The notes under the pieces were generated by a model. It had not been told where the DNA came from, did no database searches, and saw nothing but the letters and a program-made list of their open reading frames with translations. Shown piece by piece: positions 30,278 through 39,280 of a DNA stretch of 64,000 nucleotides. A program made the translations under genes and the position numbers. The DNA is taken from contig CAIWCD010000001.1 of the NCBI GenBank assembly GCA_903911145.1, positions 1 to 64,000 on the forward strand. The letters are read 5' to 3'. Position 1 is the first letter of the stretch. Each line of letters begins with the position of its first letter. This DNA is from an uncultured delta proteobacterium (GTDB lineage: Bacteria > Myxococcota > Myxococcia > Myxococcales > 40CM-4-68-19).

Positions 30278-30381
30278 GAATGCGGGAAGTGGATCGAATC
30301 GGGCGCATGCTCTACCTCATCCACGCGCGCACGGAAGAGGCGCGCCGCCGCTACTGCTTGCACCGCCCCGAGGAGAAACCA

Positions 30382-31380
30382 ATGCGCGCCATTGTCATCG
30401 AGGAGCCGGGAGGGCCGGACGTCATGAAGGTTGGCGAGGTGCCCGAACCCTTGCTGGGCGCGGGCGAGCTGCTCGTGGCCGTGCGCGCGGCGGGAGTCAA
30501 TCGCGCGGACCTGCTGCAGCGGATGGGTCGATATCCGCCGCCGCCGGGAGAGAGCGGGACGCTCGGGCTCGAGGTCGCGGGCGAGGTGATCGCGGTCGCG
30601 CCGGATGCGGCGGGCAGAGGGCCGCTCGGGCAGACCTTTCGCGTCGGTGATCGCGTCATGGCGCTGCTCGCGGGTGGCGGATATGCCGAGCGCGTTCGAG
30701 TTCCCGCTGCGCAGGCCTTGCCGATTCCTCCCCAGCTCTCGATGGCAGAGGCCGCGGCGATCCCCGAGGCGTTTCTCACTGCGTGGCTGAATCTGATGAC
30801 GCTCGGGCAACTCGCGCAGGGAGACGTCGCGGTGATTCACGCAGCCGCGAGCGGCGTCGGGACTGCGGCGCTGCAACTCTGCCGCGGCGTCGCCTCCCAG
30901 GTCGTCGCAACCGCATCGAACGGCAAGCTCGCTTCGCTGGCGCAGTACGGCGCAACCCAGTTGGTCGATCGAAACGACGTCCCAACGACGCTCTCGAAAT
31001 CGATCCGGGCCACGCTGGGCAAGGGCGCGGACGTGATCCTCGATCTCGTCGGTGCGAGCTATCTCGCCGCCAACATCGAGGCGCTCGCGCTGCACGGGCG
31101 GCTCGTCTGCATCGCCACCCAGGGCGGCGCGAAGGCCGAACTCGATCTCGCGGCGCTCCTCTTCCGAAGGCTCACGGTGATCGGCTCGACGCTTCGCTCG
31201 CGCACGGCCGAGCAGAAGGCCGCGCTCTGTGCCGAGTTCGCAGAGCGCGCCCTGCCCCGCTTCTCGCGAGGCGAACTCCAGCCTGTGCTGGCGCGGACAT
31301 TTCCACTCGCAGAGGCGAGCGCAGCGCATGCGCTGCTCGCGAGAAACGCGGTGGTCGGGAAGATCGTCCTCGAGCTCTGA
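30382..31380 (+). CDS. NAD(P)H-quinone oxidoreductase, zinc-less MDR / PIG3 family
   Basis: MRAIVIEEPGGPDVMKVGEVPEP, AGVNRADLLQRMGRYPPPPG, HAAASGVGTAALQL. ATG at 30382 preferred over the ORF start at 30280. Confidence 0.9.
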   Translation: MRAIVIEEPGGPDVMKVGEVPEPLLGAGELLVAVRAAGVNRADLLQRMGRYPPPPGESGTLGLEVAGEVIAVAPDAAGRGPLGQTFRVGDRVMALLAGGGYAERVRVPAAQALPIPPQLSMAEAAAIPEAFLTAWLNLMTLGQLAQGDVAVIHAAASGVGTAALQLCRGVASQVVATASNGKLASLAQYGATQLVDRNDVPTTLSKSIRATLGKGADVILDLVGASYLAANIEALALHGRLVCIATQGGAKAELDLAALLFRRLTVIGSTLRSRTAEQKAALCAEFAERALPRFSRGELQPVLARTFPLAEASAAHALLARNAVVGKIVLEL

Positions 31381-31438
31381 GCGCAAGGCAGCGCGCGAAA
31401 AGATTGTCGCGCGCGCCATTCGAGCGGATCATCTCGGC

Positions 31439-31831
31439 TTGGCTCCCGTCATCCTCATCGCCGACGACAGTCCGACCATCAGGGGCTTTGTGCGCCTGGT
31501 GCTGCGCAGCCTTGCGGTGCCGTTCGAACTCATCGAAGTCGAAGACGGCGCGCAGGCGATCGCGGCCGCGCGCAACACGCCGCCCGCGCTGGCATTGATC
31601 GATCTGCAGATGCCCGGCACCGATGGGCTCGCCGCGCTTCGCGCGATGCGCGCAGACGACGACGTGCGATTGCGCGATCTGCCGATCTATCTGCTCACCG
31701 CCGAGCGTGATGAAGCGACGCGCGACGCCTGCATGGCCGCGGGCGCGACCGGCTTCATCGACAAGCCGATCAAGCCGGGTCTGCTGATCGACACCGTGCG
31801 CCGGGTGCTCACTCCGCAAGGCACGCCGTGA
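31439..31831 (+). CDS. Single-domain response regulator (CheY-like)
   Basis: [36 protein letters not shown]. Start codon uncertain (TTG 31439 proposed). Confidence 0.8.
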   Translation: MAPVILIADDSPTIRGFVRLVLRSLAVPFELIEVEDGAQAIAAARNTPPALALIDLQMPGTDGLAALRAMRADDDVRLRDLPIYLLTAERDEATRDACMAAGATGFIDKPIKPGLLIDTVRRVLTPQGTP

Positions 31832-32682
31832 GCCTGCCGCAACTTCTGCTCGTCGACGACAGCGAGGCGGTGCTCGCATTTGGCCGCGCAGCGCTCTCGG
31901 GCCACTACCAGATCTCGACCGCGAAGAGCGGCGTCGAGGCACTCGCGAAGATGGACGCGCAGTGCCCGGCCGCTGTGCTGCTCGACCTCTCGATGCCCGA
32001 GATGGACGGCGACGTCGTGCTCGCGCAGATGCGCCGCGACCCGCGTCTGTCGCAGGTGCCGGTGGTGATTCTCTCCTCGGAAAAAGGGCGCGCGGAGGCT
32101 TGCATTGCAGCGGGTGCCGCCGCTTTCGTCGCCAAGCCCGCGCGCGCGGCGGAGTTGCTCGCAGCGATCGGTCGTGCGCTCGACGACGTGCGCAGGAGCG
32201 CCAACATCGGCTCGCTCCGCCTCATTCCGATCGAGGCAGGCACGTTCACGCTGGCGCTGCCTCTCGACGCCGTCATCACTGTGCTTGCGCAGCCCGCGAC
32301 GCAGCCGCTTGCGCGCGGTCCGGCATTTCTCTGCGAGCAACTCGAGGTCTGGGGTGCACCCGTGCCGGTGCTCGATCTGCCTCTGAGACTCTGCGTGGAA
32401 CATCTGCGACGCGTCGAGGAGCGACAACTGCTGATCGTGCGCATCGGTGCGCGCCGGCTGGCCATCTGCGTCGACGCGGTCCACGATCCCGAGGAACTCG
32501 CGCCCGCGCTGCTCTCCCAACCGGACGTCGCGACGAGTTCGGATCAGCCAGACCAGCTCGCGGGCAACGAGCTTTTGCGTTGCGCGACGCGGACGCTCGC
32601 GAGCAGTTCGCGTGGACGCCTCGCGGTTGTCGATCCTGCAGCCCTGCTCCCGAGCGGACTTCTCGAGGAGCTTGCGCCATGA
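31828..32682 (+). CDS. REC-CheW fusion (CheV-like, domains in reversed order)
   Basis: N-terminal receiver LLLVDDSEAVL..VLLDLSMPEMDGD..FVAKPARA, followed by CheW-like IPIEAGTFTLALPLDAVITVL..WGAPVPVLDLPLRL. GTGA overlap with the upstream gene. Confidence 0.8.
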   Translation: MSLPQLLLVDDSEAVLAFGRAALSGHYQISTAKSGVEALAKMDAQCPAAVLLDLSMPEMDGDVVLAQMRRDPRLSQVPVVILSSEKGRAEACIAAGAAAFVAKPARAAELLAAIGRALDDVRRSANIGSLRLIPIEAGTFTLALPLDAVITVLAQPATQPLARGPAFLCEQLEVWGAPVPVLDLPLRLCVEHLRRVEERQLLIVRIGARRLAICVDAVHDPEELAPALLSQPDVATSSDQPDQLAGNELLRCATRTLASSSRGRLAVVDPAALLPSGLLEELAP

Positions 32683-33914
32683 CCCGAGAAGAGAGCACGA
32701 GCCGCGACGCAGCCCCCGACGCCGCTCTGCTTGAAGCTCTCGCAGCAGCCGCTGCCGCCTTCACTGGCTTCTCGCGCGAAGCGATTCTCCCTGACCCACT
32801 CGCCCGCACGGCGCGCGAGCTGCTCTCGATCTGGCAACGCGACGAGCTGTTCGCGCGCATCAAGCGCGGGGACGAGCGAGTCCTCCTCGCGCTCGCGCAG
32901 GCCGTCAGCGTGGCCGAGACCTTCTTCTTCCGCCACCCCGAGCAGTTTCGCTTCATCGAGGATGTCCTCGCGCCGCGCTGGATCGCGCGCCATTCCGAGA
33001 TCGTGCGCATCTGGAGCGCCGGCTGCGCAACAGGAGAGGAGGCCTATTCGCTCGCCGCTACGCTGCAACAGGCGCTCTCCTCGGCTCCGCAGATCCGCAT
33101 CGACGTGCTCGCGACAGATCTGGCCCCGCGCAACCTCGCGCTCGCGCAGGCCGCGACCTACGGAGCCTGGTCCCAGCGGGAGTCAGCGCCGATTCGTGCG
33201 CCGCTCTTCGAAGCGCAGGATGCTCAGCCCGCTCGCAACAAGTTCGTTCGCGTCCTCGAGAGCGTTCGAGGCGTAGTCCGCTTCGCTGAGCACAACCTGC
33301 TCGCGCCGCTCGACGAATCGCCGTTCGACCTCATCCTCTGCCGCAATGTGCTCGTCTACTTCTCGCCAGCAGCCGCCGAGCGTGCGCTCGATGGACTCAT
33401 GCGGCAACTCGCTCCCGACGGTGTGATGATGTTCGGCTCGATGGATCTGCACGCCGCGCCGCAAGCGCTCATGCACGAAGGCCCGGCCGAGTCGCTCATC
33501 TTCCGTCGGCGCCCCGAGCCACCGACGTCGGTGCCCAGGCGCACAAATCCCGATGCCACGCCACAGTCCGAATCGCCTCTCGCACCCGAGGTGAAGACGA
33601 ACGCACGTGTTGTGAACGAGGTGCACCTGCGCGCGCTGATGCAGCTCGAGAGCCGCGAACTGGTGCAGGCGGAACAGTCCTTGCGCGCCCTCCTCGCGCT
33701 CGCGCCCGACTATCTTCCCGGACTGCTCGAGCGGGCTCTTCTGCACGCCCGCAGAGGAGAACCGGCCGCTGCGACCGCTCTGATGCGCGAGGTTCACAGA
33801 CGAGCGCGCGCACTCGCTCCAGAGGCAGACGTCGCCGGTCCGCAGACGCTCCCCGCTCGCTTCTATCTCGAGTCTGCCGAGGCTTTTCTGCGCAGCGCGG
33901 GAGGTCGAGGATGA
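32679..33914 (+). CDS. cheR: CheR-type chemotaxis methyltransferase with C-terminal TPR-like region (WspC-like)
   Basis: ETFFFRHPEQF, IWSAGCATGEEAYSLA, FDLILCRNVLVYF; C-terminal LMQLESRELVQAEQSLRALLALAPDYLPGLLERALLHARRGE. ATGA overlap start. Confidence 0.9.
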   Translation: MTREESTSRDAAPDAALLEALAAAAAAFTGFSREAILPDPLARTARELLSIWQRDELFARIKRGDERVLLALAQAVSVAETFFFRHPEQFRFIEDVLAPRWIARHSEIVRIWSAGCATGEEAYSLAATLQQALSSAPQIRIDVLATDLAPRNLALAQAATYGAWSQRESAPIRAPLFEAQDAQPARNKFVRVLESVRGVVRFAEHNLLAPLDESPFDLILCRNVLVYFSPAAAERALDGLMRQLAPDGVMMFGSMDLHAAPQALMHEGPAESLIFRRRPEPPTSVPRRTNPDATPQSESPLAPEVKTNARVVNEVHLRALMQLESRELVQAEQSLRALLALAPDYLPGLLERALLHARRGEPAAATALMREVHRRARALAPEADVAGPQTLPARFYLESAEAFLRSAGGRG

Positions 33915-34462
33915 CCGATCCGCAGAGCGAGCACGCAAGCTTCACGACGCAGGCACAAGCCGACGACGTGCGCGCGCTCCTCGAGCGACGTGCGGCCCGC
34001 CTGCGCGAAAAGACCGAACCGCTCGACGACGGCCAGCTGCTCTGGGTTGCCGAGTTCCCCATCGGCGACGATCGCTACGCAATTCCGCTCGAGTCGCTGC
34101 GCGCCGCCGTCCCGCTGAAGATGGTCACGCCCGTGCCGCTCTCCGCGCCGCACCTGATCGGCATTCTCCGTTTTCAAGGCCAGGTGATCAGCGCTCTCTC
34201 GCTCTCCGCGCTGCTCGGCGGCCGCGGCTGGCGCGACGATCCGGCGGTGCTCCTCGTCGTTGATCCGGGCGCCGGCCGCCTCATCGCGCTCGATTGCGAG
34301 CAGATCCCCAAGCCGATTGCGCTCCCGCTCTCCCTCGTCGAGGAGGCGCGCGGCAAGGCGCAGGGCGCTTCCGCAGAGATCACGCTTTCACCGACGCGCA
34401 AGCTGCGGCTGCTCGAGTTGCGCCGTCTGATCTCCTGGCTCGGCAAGGCGAGCGCACCGTGA
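33911..34462 (+). CDS. cheW: CheW-like coupling protein
   Basis: IGDDRYAIPLESLRAAVPLKMVTPVPLSAPHLIGILRFQGQVISALSLSALLG. Confidence 0.88.
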   Translation: MTDPQSEHASFTTQAQADDVRALLERRAARLREKTEPLDDGQLLWVAEFPIGDDRYAIPLESLRAAVPLKMVTPVPLSAPHLIGILRFQGQVISALSLSALLGGRGWRDDPAVLLVVDPGAGRLIALDCEQIPKPIALPLSLVEEARGKAQGASAEITLSPTRKLRLLELRRLISWLGKASAP

Positions 34463-36684
34463 GCGATCCATCGATAGAGCCACTGCTCGCGCAGCTGCTC
34501 GCCGGATTCGTCGTCGAGGCGGAGGAGATCGCTTCGCGGCTGACGCTCAACCTGCTCGAGCTCGAGCAGCGCGGAGGGGGGCCGAGCTTCGACAACCTCG
34601 CGCGCGGACTGCACACGCTCAAGGGGAGCGCCTCGACGCTGGGCCTCGATGCGCTCTCGCAGCTCGCGCACCGGATGGAGGACGTGCTGCTCCCTCTACG
34701 TGGACGCGCCGGCCCGCTCCCCGCGCCGCTCGCAGATGCTCTGCTGCGTTCGATCGATTCCTTCCTCGGGCAACTGCGGCATCTCGCCGGCCGCGCAGAT
34801 GGGCCTCGAGATCTCGCGGCGGCGCTTGCGCTTCTCGCACAGGCCGAGCAGGCCGTCGCAGCGCTCCCCGCAGACCCAGCGCGTGCGGAGGCGGCGTTCC
34901 GCGTGCACGGCCGCAACATCAGCAGCCGAGCCCTGAACGCGGAGCCGCCGCGCAGCGCCCCTCCAACAGCAAACGCCTTCGCGTCAGAGCCGCCGCCGTC
35001 GAACGGACCTTCCGCGCGCGCGTTCGATCCCGATGTCCCGCGCGCTGCCGAGGAAGGCTTTCGCGTTGGCGTCCAGCAGGTCACGGCGCTCTTGCAGGAG
35101 GCGGAGCGGCTGCGCGAACTGCGCCTGAGAATCGATGAGAGGCGTCGCGACGTGGAGCGCTCCCTCGCGCAACTCTCCCGGCTTTCGCTGCGCCAGGAGA
35201 CCGCGGACGTGCGTGAGTTGCTCATGTCCACCTCGCGCGCGCTCGCCTCCGATTCCGAAGAGGCGGCGGACGTGCTCGCCTCGTTCGAAGAGGGGCTCAA
35301 GTCGATCACGACGCTCCCGATCCGCACGGTGCTCGAGCCGCTGCGACGCGCGGTGCGTGACCTCTGCCGACAGCAAGGCAAGGAGGCGCGGCTCGCGGTG
35401 GTGGGCGCGGAGGTCTCGCTCGATCGCCGTGTGCTCGAAGGTCTGCGCGGTCCGCTGATGCATCTGGTGCGCAACGCGGTCGATCACGGGCTCGAGAGTC
35501 CGGCTGATCGCGAGGCTGCCGGCAAGCACCGCGAAGGCGCGCTCACCATTCGTGTCGAGCAGCAGGGCAACATGCTCTTTCTCGAGATCGCCGACGACGG
35601 ACGCGGCTTGAACGTACCCGCCATTCGCGCCTCGGCACTCGAGCGCGGCCTCGCCACCGAGAGCGAACTCGCGAATCTCAGCGAGAGCCAGGCGCAGCAG
35701 CTGATCTTCCGATCGGGCCTGACCACGCGCAGCGAAGTGACGCAGGTATCGGGCCGCGGAGTCGGTCTTGATGTCGCGCACGCGCAACTGCAGACGCTGC
35801 GCGGACAGATCGAAGCGCAGAGCATCTCCGGTCAAGGCACGCGCTTTCTCCTCACGCTCCCCGCCGATCTCGGCAGCTCGCCGATGCTGGTGGTGCGCGT
35901 CGGCGAGCAACAGTTCGGGCTGCCGATGGCGTCGATTGAATCCTCCTGCGCCGCGCGCACCGGTGAGCTCAGCCAGCGCGGCGAGCAGATGCAGCTCAAG
36001 CACCGCGAAGAGCTCGTTCCCCTCTTCGATCTCGGCGCGTTTCTCGGACTTCGCCAGGCGGGCATGCCCGCCTCCGGCGCTCCCATCCTCATCCTCCTTC
36101 ATCACGGAGTCCGCCTCGCCATCGCCGTCGATCAGGTGATCGGAGACAAGGAGCTCTTCATCCGTGCGCTGCCTCCAGAGGTCCGCGAGCTGGCGGCCTG
36201 GCAGGGCGCGGTGACGCTCGCACGCGGAGAGCTGGTGCTGGTGCTGCGCCCCGATTGGCTGGTGCAGCAGATGAGTGGAGGGGCCGCCTCAGCGGAGACG
36301 ACGCTGCGTGCGCTGGTCGTCGACGACTCGCTGACGGCGCGTGCGATGCACCGCACGGCGCTTGAGTCCGCGGGCTGGCACGTGCACACCGCGTCGAGCG
36401 GCGTTCAGGCTCTCGAGCTGCTGCGCGACTCCCGCTACGACGCGCTCGTCGCCGACATCGGGATGGAGCCGATGGATGGACTCACGCTGACGCAGGCGGT
36501 GCGCGGCTCTGCTGCGACGCGCACGCTGCCGATCATTCTCGTCTCCGCGCACGACAGTCCCGAGGAGCGCGCAACGGGCCTCGCTGCGGGCGCAGACGGA
36601 TTCCTCAGCAAGAGGGACTGCGCCTCGGGAAGGCTGATGCATGAGGTCGCGGAGCTGATCGCCCGCCGTCGAGGATCTCCATGA
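34459..36684 (+). CDS. cheA: CheA-REC hybrid histidine kinase (WspE-like)
   Basis: GTG 34459 overlapping the cheW stop. Hpt LHTLKGSAS; HLVRNAVDHGLE; DDGRGLN; GRGVGLDVA; CheW-like regulatory domain; C-terminal REC (VVDDSLTARAM..FLSKRD). Confidence 0.93.
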   Translation: MSDPSIEPLLAQLLAGFVVEAEEIASRLTLNLLELEQRGGGPSFDNLARGLHTLKGSASTLGLDALSQLAHRMEDVLLPLRGRAGPLPAPLADALLRSIDSFLGQLRHLAGRADGPRDLAAALALLAQAEQAVAALPADPARAEAAFRVHGRNISSRALNAEPPRSAPPTANAFASEPPPSNGPSARAFDPDVPRAAEEGFRVGVQQVTALLQEAERLRELRLRIDERRRDVERSLAQLSRLSLRQETADVRELLMSTSRALASDSEEAADVLASFEEGLKSITTLPIRTVLEPLRRAVRDLCRQQGKEARLAVVGAEVSLDRRVLEGLRGPLMHLVRNAVDHGLESPADREAAGKHREGALTIRVEQQGNMLFLEIADDGRGLNVPAIRASALERGLATESELANLSESQAQQLIFRSGLTTRSEVTQVSGRGVGLDVAHAQLQTLRGQIEAQSISGQGTRFLLTLPADLGSSPMLVVRVGEQQFGLPMASIESSCAARTGELSQRGEQMQLKHREELVPLFDLGAFLGLRQAGMPASGAPILILLHHGVRLAIAVDQVIGDKELFIRALPPEVRELAAWQGAVTLARGELVLVLRPDWLVQQMSGGAASAETTLRALVVDDSLTARAMHRTALESAGWHVHTASSGVQALELLRDSRYDALVADIGMEPMDGLTLTQAVRGSAATRTLPIILVSAHDSPEERATGLAAGADGFLSKRDCASGRLMHEVAELIARRRGSP

Positions 36685-37727
36685 GCGCGCGCATCCGGGT
36701 GCTCATCGCCGATGATTCGCCGACGCTGCGGCAGGCGCTCGCACTGCTGCTCTCGCTCGAGGCGCGCATCGAACTCGTCGGCCAGGCGGGCGATGGAGAG
36801 GAAGCGGTGCGGCTCGCGACCGCGCTGCGGCCCGACGTCGTCACGATGGATGTCGAGATGCCGAAGCTCGACGGCGTCTCGGCGACCGAGCAGATCATGG
36901 AGCGCTGTCCAACGCGCGTGCTGATGGTCTGCAGCGCGTCGAAGGAGCGCGAGGTCGAGTTGACGTTTCGCGCGATCGCCGCGGGTGCGCTCGAGCTCTG
37001 CGCCAAGCCCACGCCGCTGCAGAGCGAGTGCGAAAACAGCGCTGCCCCCGCGCAGGACCGTCTGCGCAAGTTCGGCCGCAACGTGGTCGACGCAATCCTT
37101 CTGATGGCTGAGGTTCCCGTTGTCGGTCGGCGCAGCCTCTCCACGAAGAGCAGCAGCGGCCCCGCGCATACGCACAGGATCGACGTGCTCGGCATCGCGG
37201 CCTCGACCGGTGGACCGCCCGCGCTCGCAGAGATTCTCGGCGCGCTGCCCGCCAGGTTGCCTATCGCCATCCTCGTCGCGCAGCACATCGCGCACGGGTT
37301 CAGCGACGGACTTGTGCGCTGGTTGCAACGCTCGAGCGCGCTGCCGATCGTGCGCGCGCAGGACGGCACGCTCTGCGCACGCGGAAACGTCTACCTCCCG
37401 CCGGACGGCTGCGATCTGCGTCTGGATTCTGCCAATCGCCTGCGCACTCCGCGCTCGACCGGATTGCACACGCCCTCGGCCGACGAGCTCTTCCTCTCGC
37501 TCGCCGACTCTCTGGGCCGACGCGCAGCGGGCCTCGTGCTCACCGGAATGGGCGACGATGGCGCGCAAGGTCTGCTCGCGCTTCGCCGCACCGGCGCACT
37601 CTGCTACGCGCAGGAAGAGTCGAGCTGCGTCGTCTATGGAATGCCGCGAGCCGCGCACAGCGTGGGCGCGGTGCACGAGTTCGTTTCGTTGTCCCGCATG
37701 GCCAGCCTCATCGTGGAGCTCTCATGA
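36681..37727 (+). CDS. cheB: CheB-type protein-glutamate methylesterase/response regulator
   Basis: [56 protein letters not shown]. Confidence 0.95.
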   Translation: MSARIRVLIADDSPTLRQALALLLSLEARIELVGQAGDGEEAVRLATALRPDVVTMDVEMPKLDGVSATEQIMERCPTRVLMVCSASKEREVELTFRAIAAGALELCAKPTPLQSECENSAAPAQDRLRKFGRNVVDAILLMAEVPVVGRRSLSTKSSSGPAHTHRIDVLGIAASTGGPPALAEILGALPARLPIAILVAQHIAHGFSDGLVRWLQRSSALPIVRAQDGTLCARGNVYLPPDGCDLRLDSANRLRTPRSTGLHTPSADELFLSLADSLGRRAAGLVLTGMGDDGAQGLLALRRTGALCYAQEESSCVVYGMPRAAHSVGAVHEFVSLSRMASLIVELS

Positions 37728-39277
37728 CCGCACGAATCGACACCAGACCGCCGAGCGCGAGCGCCTGGTACAACCAGCTGCTCTTCAAGGTCACGCTGCT
37801 GAGTGTCTTCAGCCTCGCCTGCTTCGCCACGGTGATCGCGACCATCGACGTCAGCTACTTCCGCGACGTGCTCCGGCGCGATGCCCTCTCGCGCGGCAAG
37901 GCGATCTCGACGACGCTCGCCAACGCGCTCGTCGAGATGCCGGACACCGCGATCGCCGCGACGATCCTCAACGTGCGCCGCGAAGCGGGTCTCGCCTACG
38001 TCGAGGTGGTCAATCCCAACGGCGCGATTCTCTCGCATACGTTTGACGGACACCCGCCGGTGCAGGAGCAGCGCTTGCTGCGCGAGAGCGAGCAGGCGAT
38101 GGACAACGTGATCGACGGCGTCGCCATCCTCGATGTGCCCGCGCTCTCGGCGTCGGGTGCGATCGTCCACGTCGGCATCGATCCCGCGGAGTCCAACGCG
38201 CGCATTGCGGAATCGAAACGGCGCATCACGCTCGCGACGATCCTGGCGCTGATGTTTGCGACTGCGATCGCGACGCTGATCGGTCGGCGGCTGACCGAGC
38301 CGCTGCGGCGGCTGACGCACCTCGCGAAGAAAGTCGTCGAGGGAGATCTCACGCTGCAGGTCGAAGTCGAGGCGACTGGCGAAGTGGGCGAGCTGTCGGC
38401 GGCGTTCGCGCAGATGGTCGCGCGCCTCAAGCAGGTGGTCGGGACGCTGCAGGAGTCGGTGCAGCTTCTGAGCGAAGCCGGTCGTGAACTCTCGTCCTCG
38501 ACGTCCGAGCAGAGCGAGACGATCACCAAGCAAGCGACCGCTCTTCAGGAAACGCAGGTGACCGCGCAGGAGATCAAGCAGACCTCGCTGCTCGCCGCGC
38601 AGAAGGCCGAGACGGTGATTCGCCTCGCGGAGAAGGCCGACAGCGTCTCGAGCCAGGGCGAGGCCGCGATCGAGCGCAGCCTCGGCGGACTCACAGACAT
38701 CCGCGCGCAGGTCGATGAGATCGCCACCAAGATCGCGACGCTCTCCGAGCGCACGCAGCAGATCGGCTCGATCACCGCGACGGTGAAGGACCTCGCCGAT
38801 CAATCGAACATGCTCGCGCTCAACGCTGCGATCGAGGCCGTTCGCTCGGGCGAGCACGGAAAAGGATTCGCTGTCGTCGCGCGCGAAATCCGTTCGCTCG
38901 CGGACCAGTCGATCCAGGCGACGAATCGTGTGCGCGAGATCCTGAGCGACATCGGCTCCGCAATTCACGCCACGGTGCAGGTCGCCGAGCGCGGCTCGCA
39001 GAAGATCGACGGAGGGCTTCTCCAAGTACGCAGCTCGGGCGAGAACCTGCGCGAGTTGTCGGGGATCGTGAAGGACAACTCCGCCGCGGTCCGCCAGATC
39101 GCCGCGGCCGTCTCGCAGCAGAACGCGGGCATCACGCAGATCTTCGGCGCGGTCACCGATCAGACGCGGATGATGGACGAGACGATGCAGCGGCTCGAGA
39201 CGACGACGCTCGCGGCCGAAGTGCTGCGCAACCTCTCGCAGCGCGTGACCGACGTGCTCAAGGGGTTCAAGGTCTAG
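37724..39277 (+). CDS. Methyl-accepting chemotaxis protein (two TM, periplasmic domain, HAMP, signalling hairpin)
   Basis: TM1 near residues 20-45, TM2 [47 protein letters not shown], hairpin tip [33 protein letters not shown]. Confidence 0.95.
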   Translation: MTARIDTRPPSASAWYNQLLFKVTLLSVFSLACFATVIATIDVSYFRDVLRRDALSRGKAISTTLANALVEMPDTAIAATILNVRREAGLAYVEVVNPNGAILSHTFDGHPPVQEQRLLRESEQAMDNVIDGVAILDVPALSASGAIVHVGIDPAESNARIAESKRRITLATILALMFATAIATLIGRRLTEPLRRLTHLAKKVVEGDLTLQVEVEATGEVGELSAAFAQMVARLKQVVGTLQESVQLLSEAGRELSSSTSEQSETITKQATALQETQVTAQEIKQTSLLAAQKAETVIRLAEKADSVSSQGEAAIERSLGGLTDIRAQVDEIATKIATLSERTQQIGSITATVKDLADQSNMLALNAAIEAVRSGEHGKGFAVVAREIRSLADQSIQATNRVREILSDIGSAIHATVQVAERGSQKIDGGLLQVRSSGENLRELSGIVKDNSAAVRQIAAAVSQQNAGITQIFGAVTDQTRMMDETMQRLETTTLAAEVLRNLSQRVTDVLKGFKV

Positions 39278-39280
39278 CGC

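Noticed and set aside
29220-30400. Cobalamin riboswitch near the BtuF-like gene
   Set aside because: Only about 100 bp separates it from the divergent gene and I could not see a B12-box-like structure.
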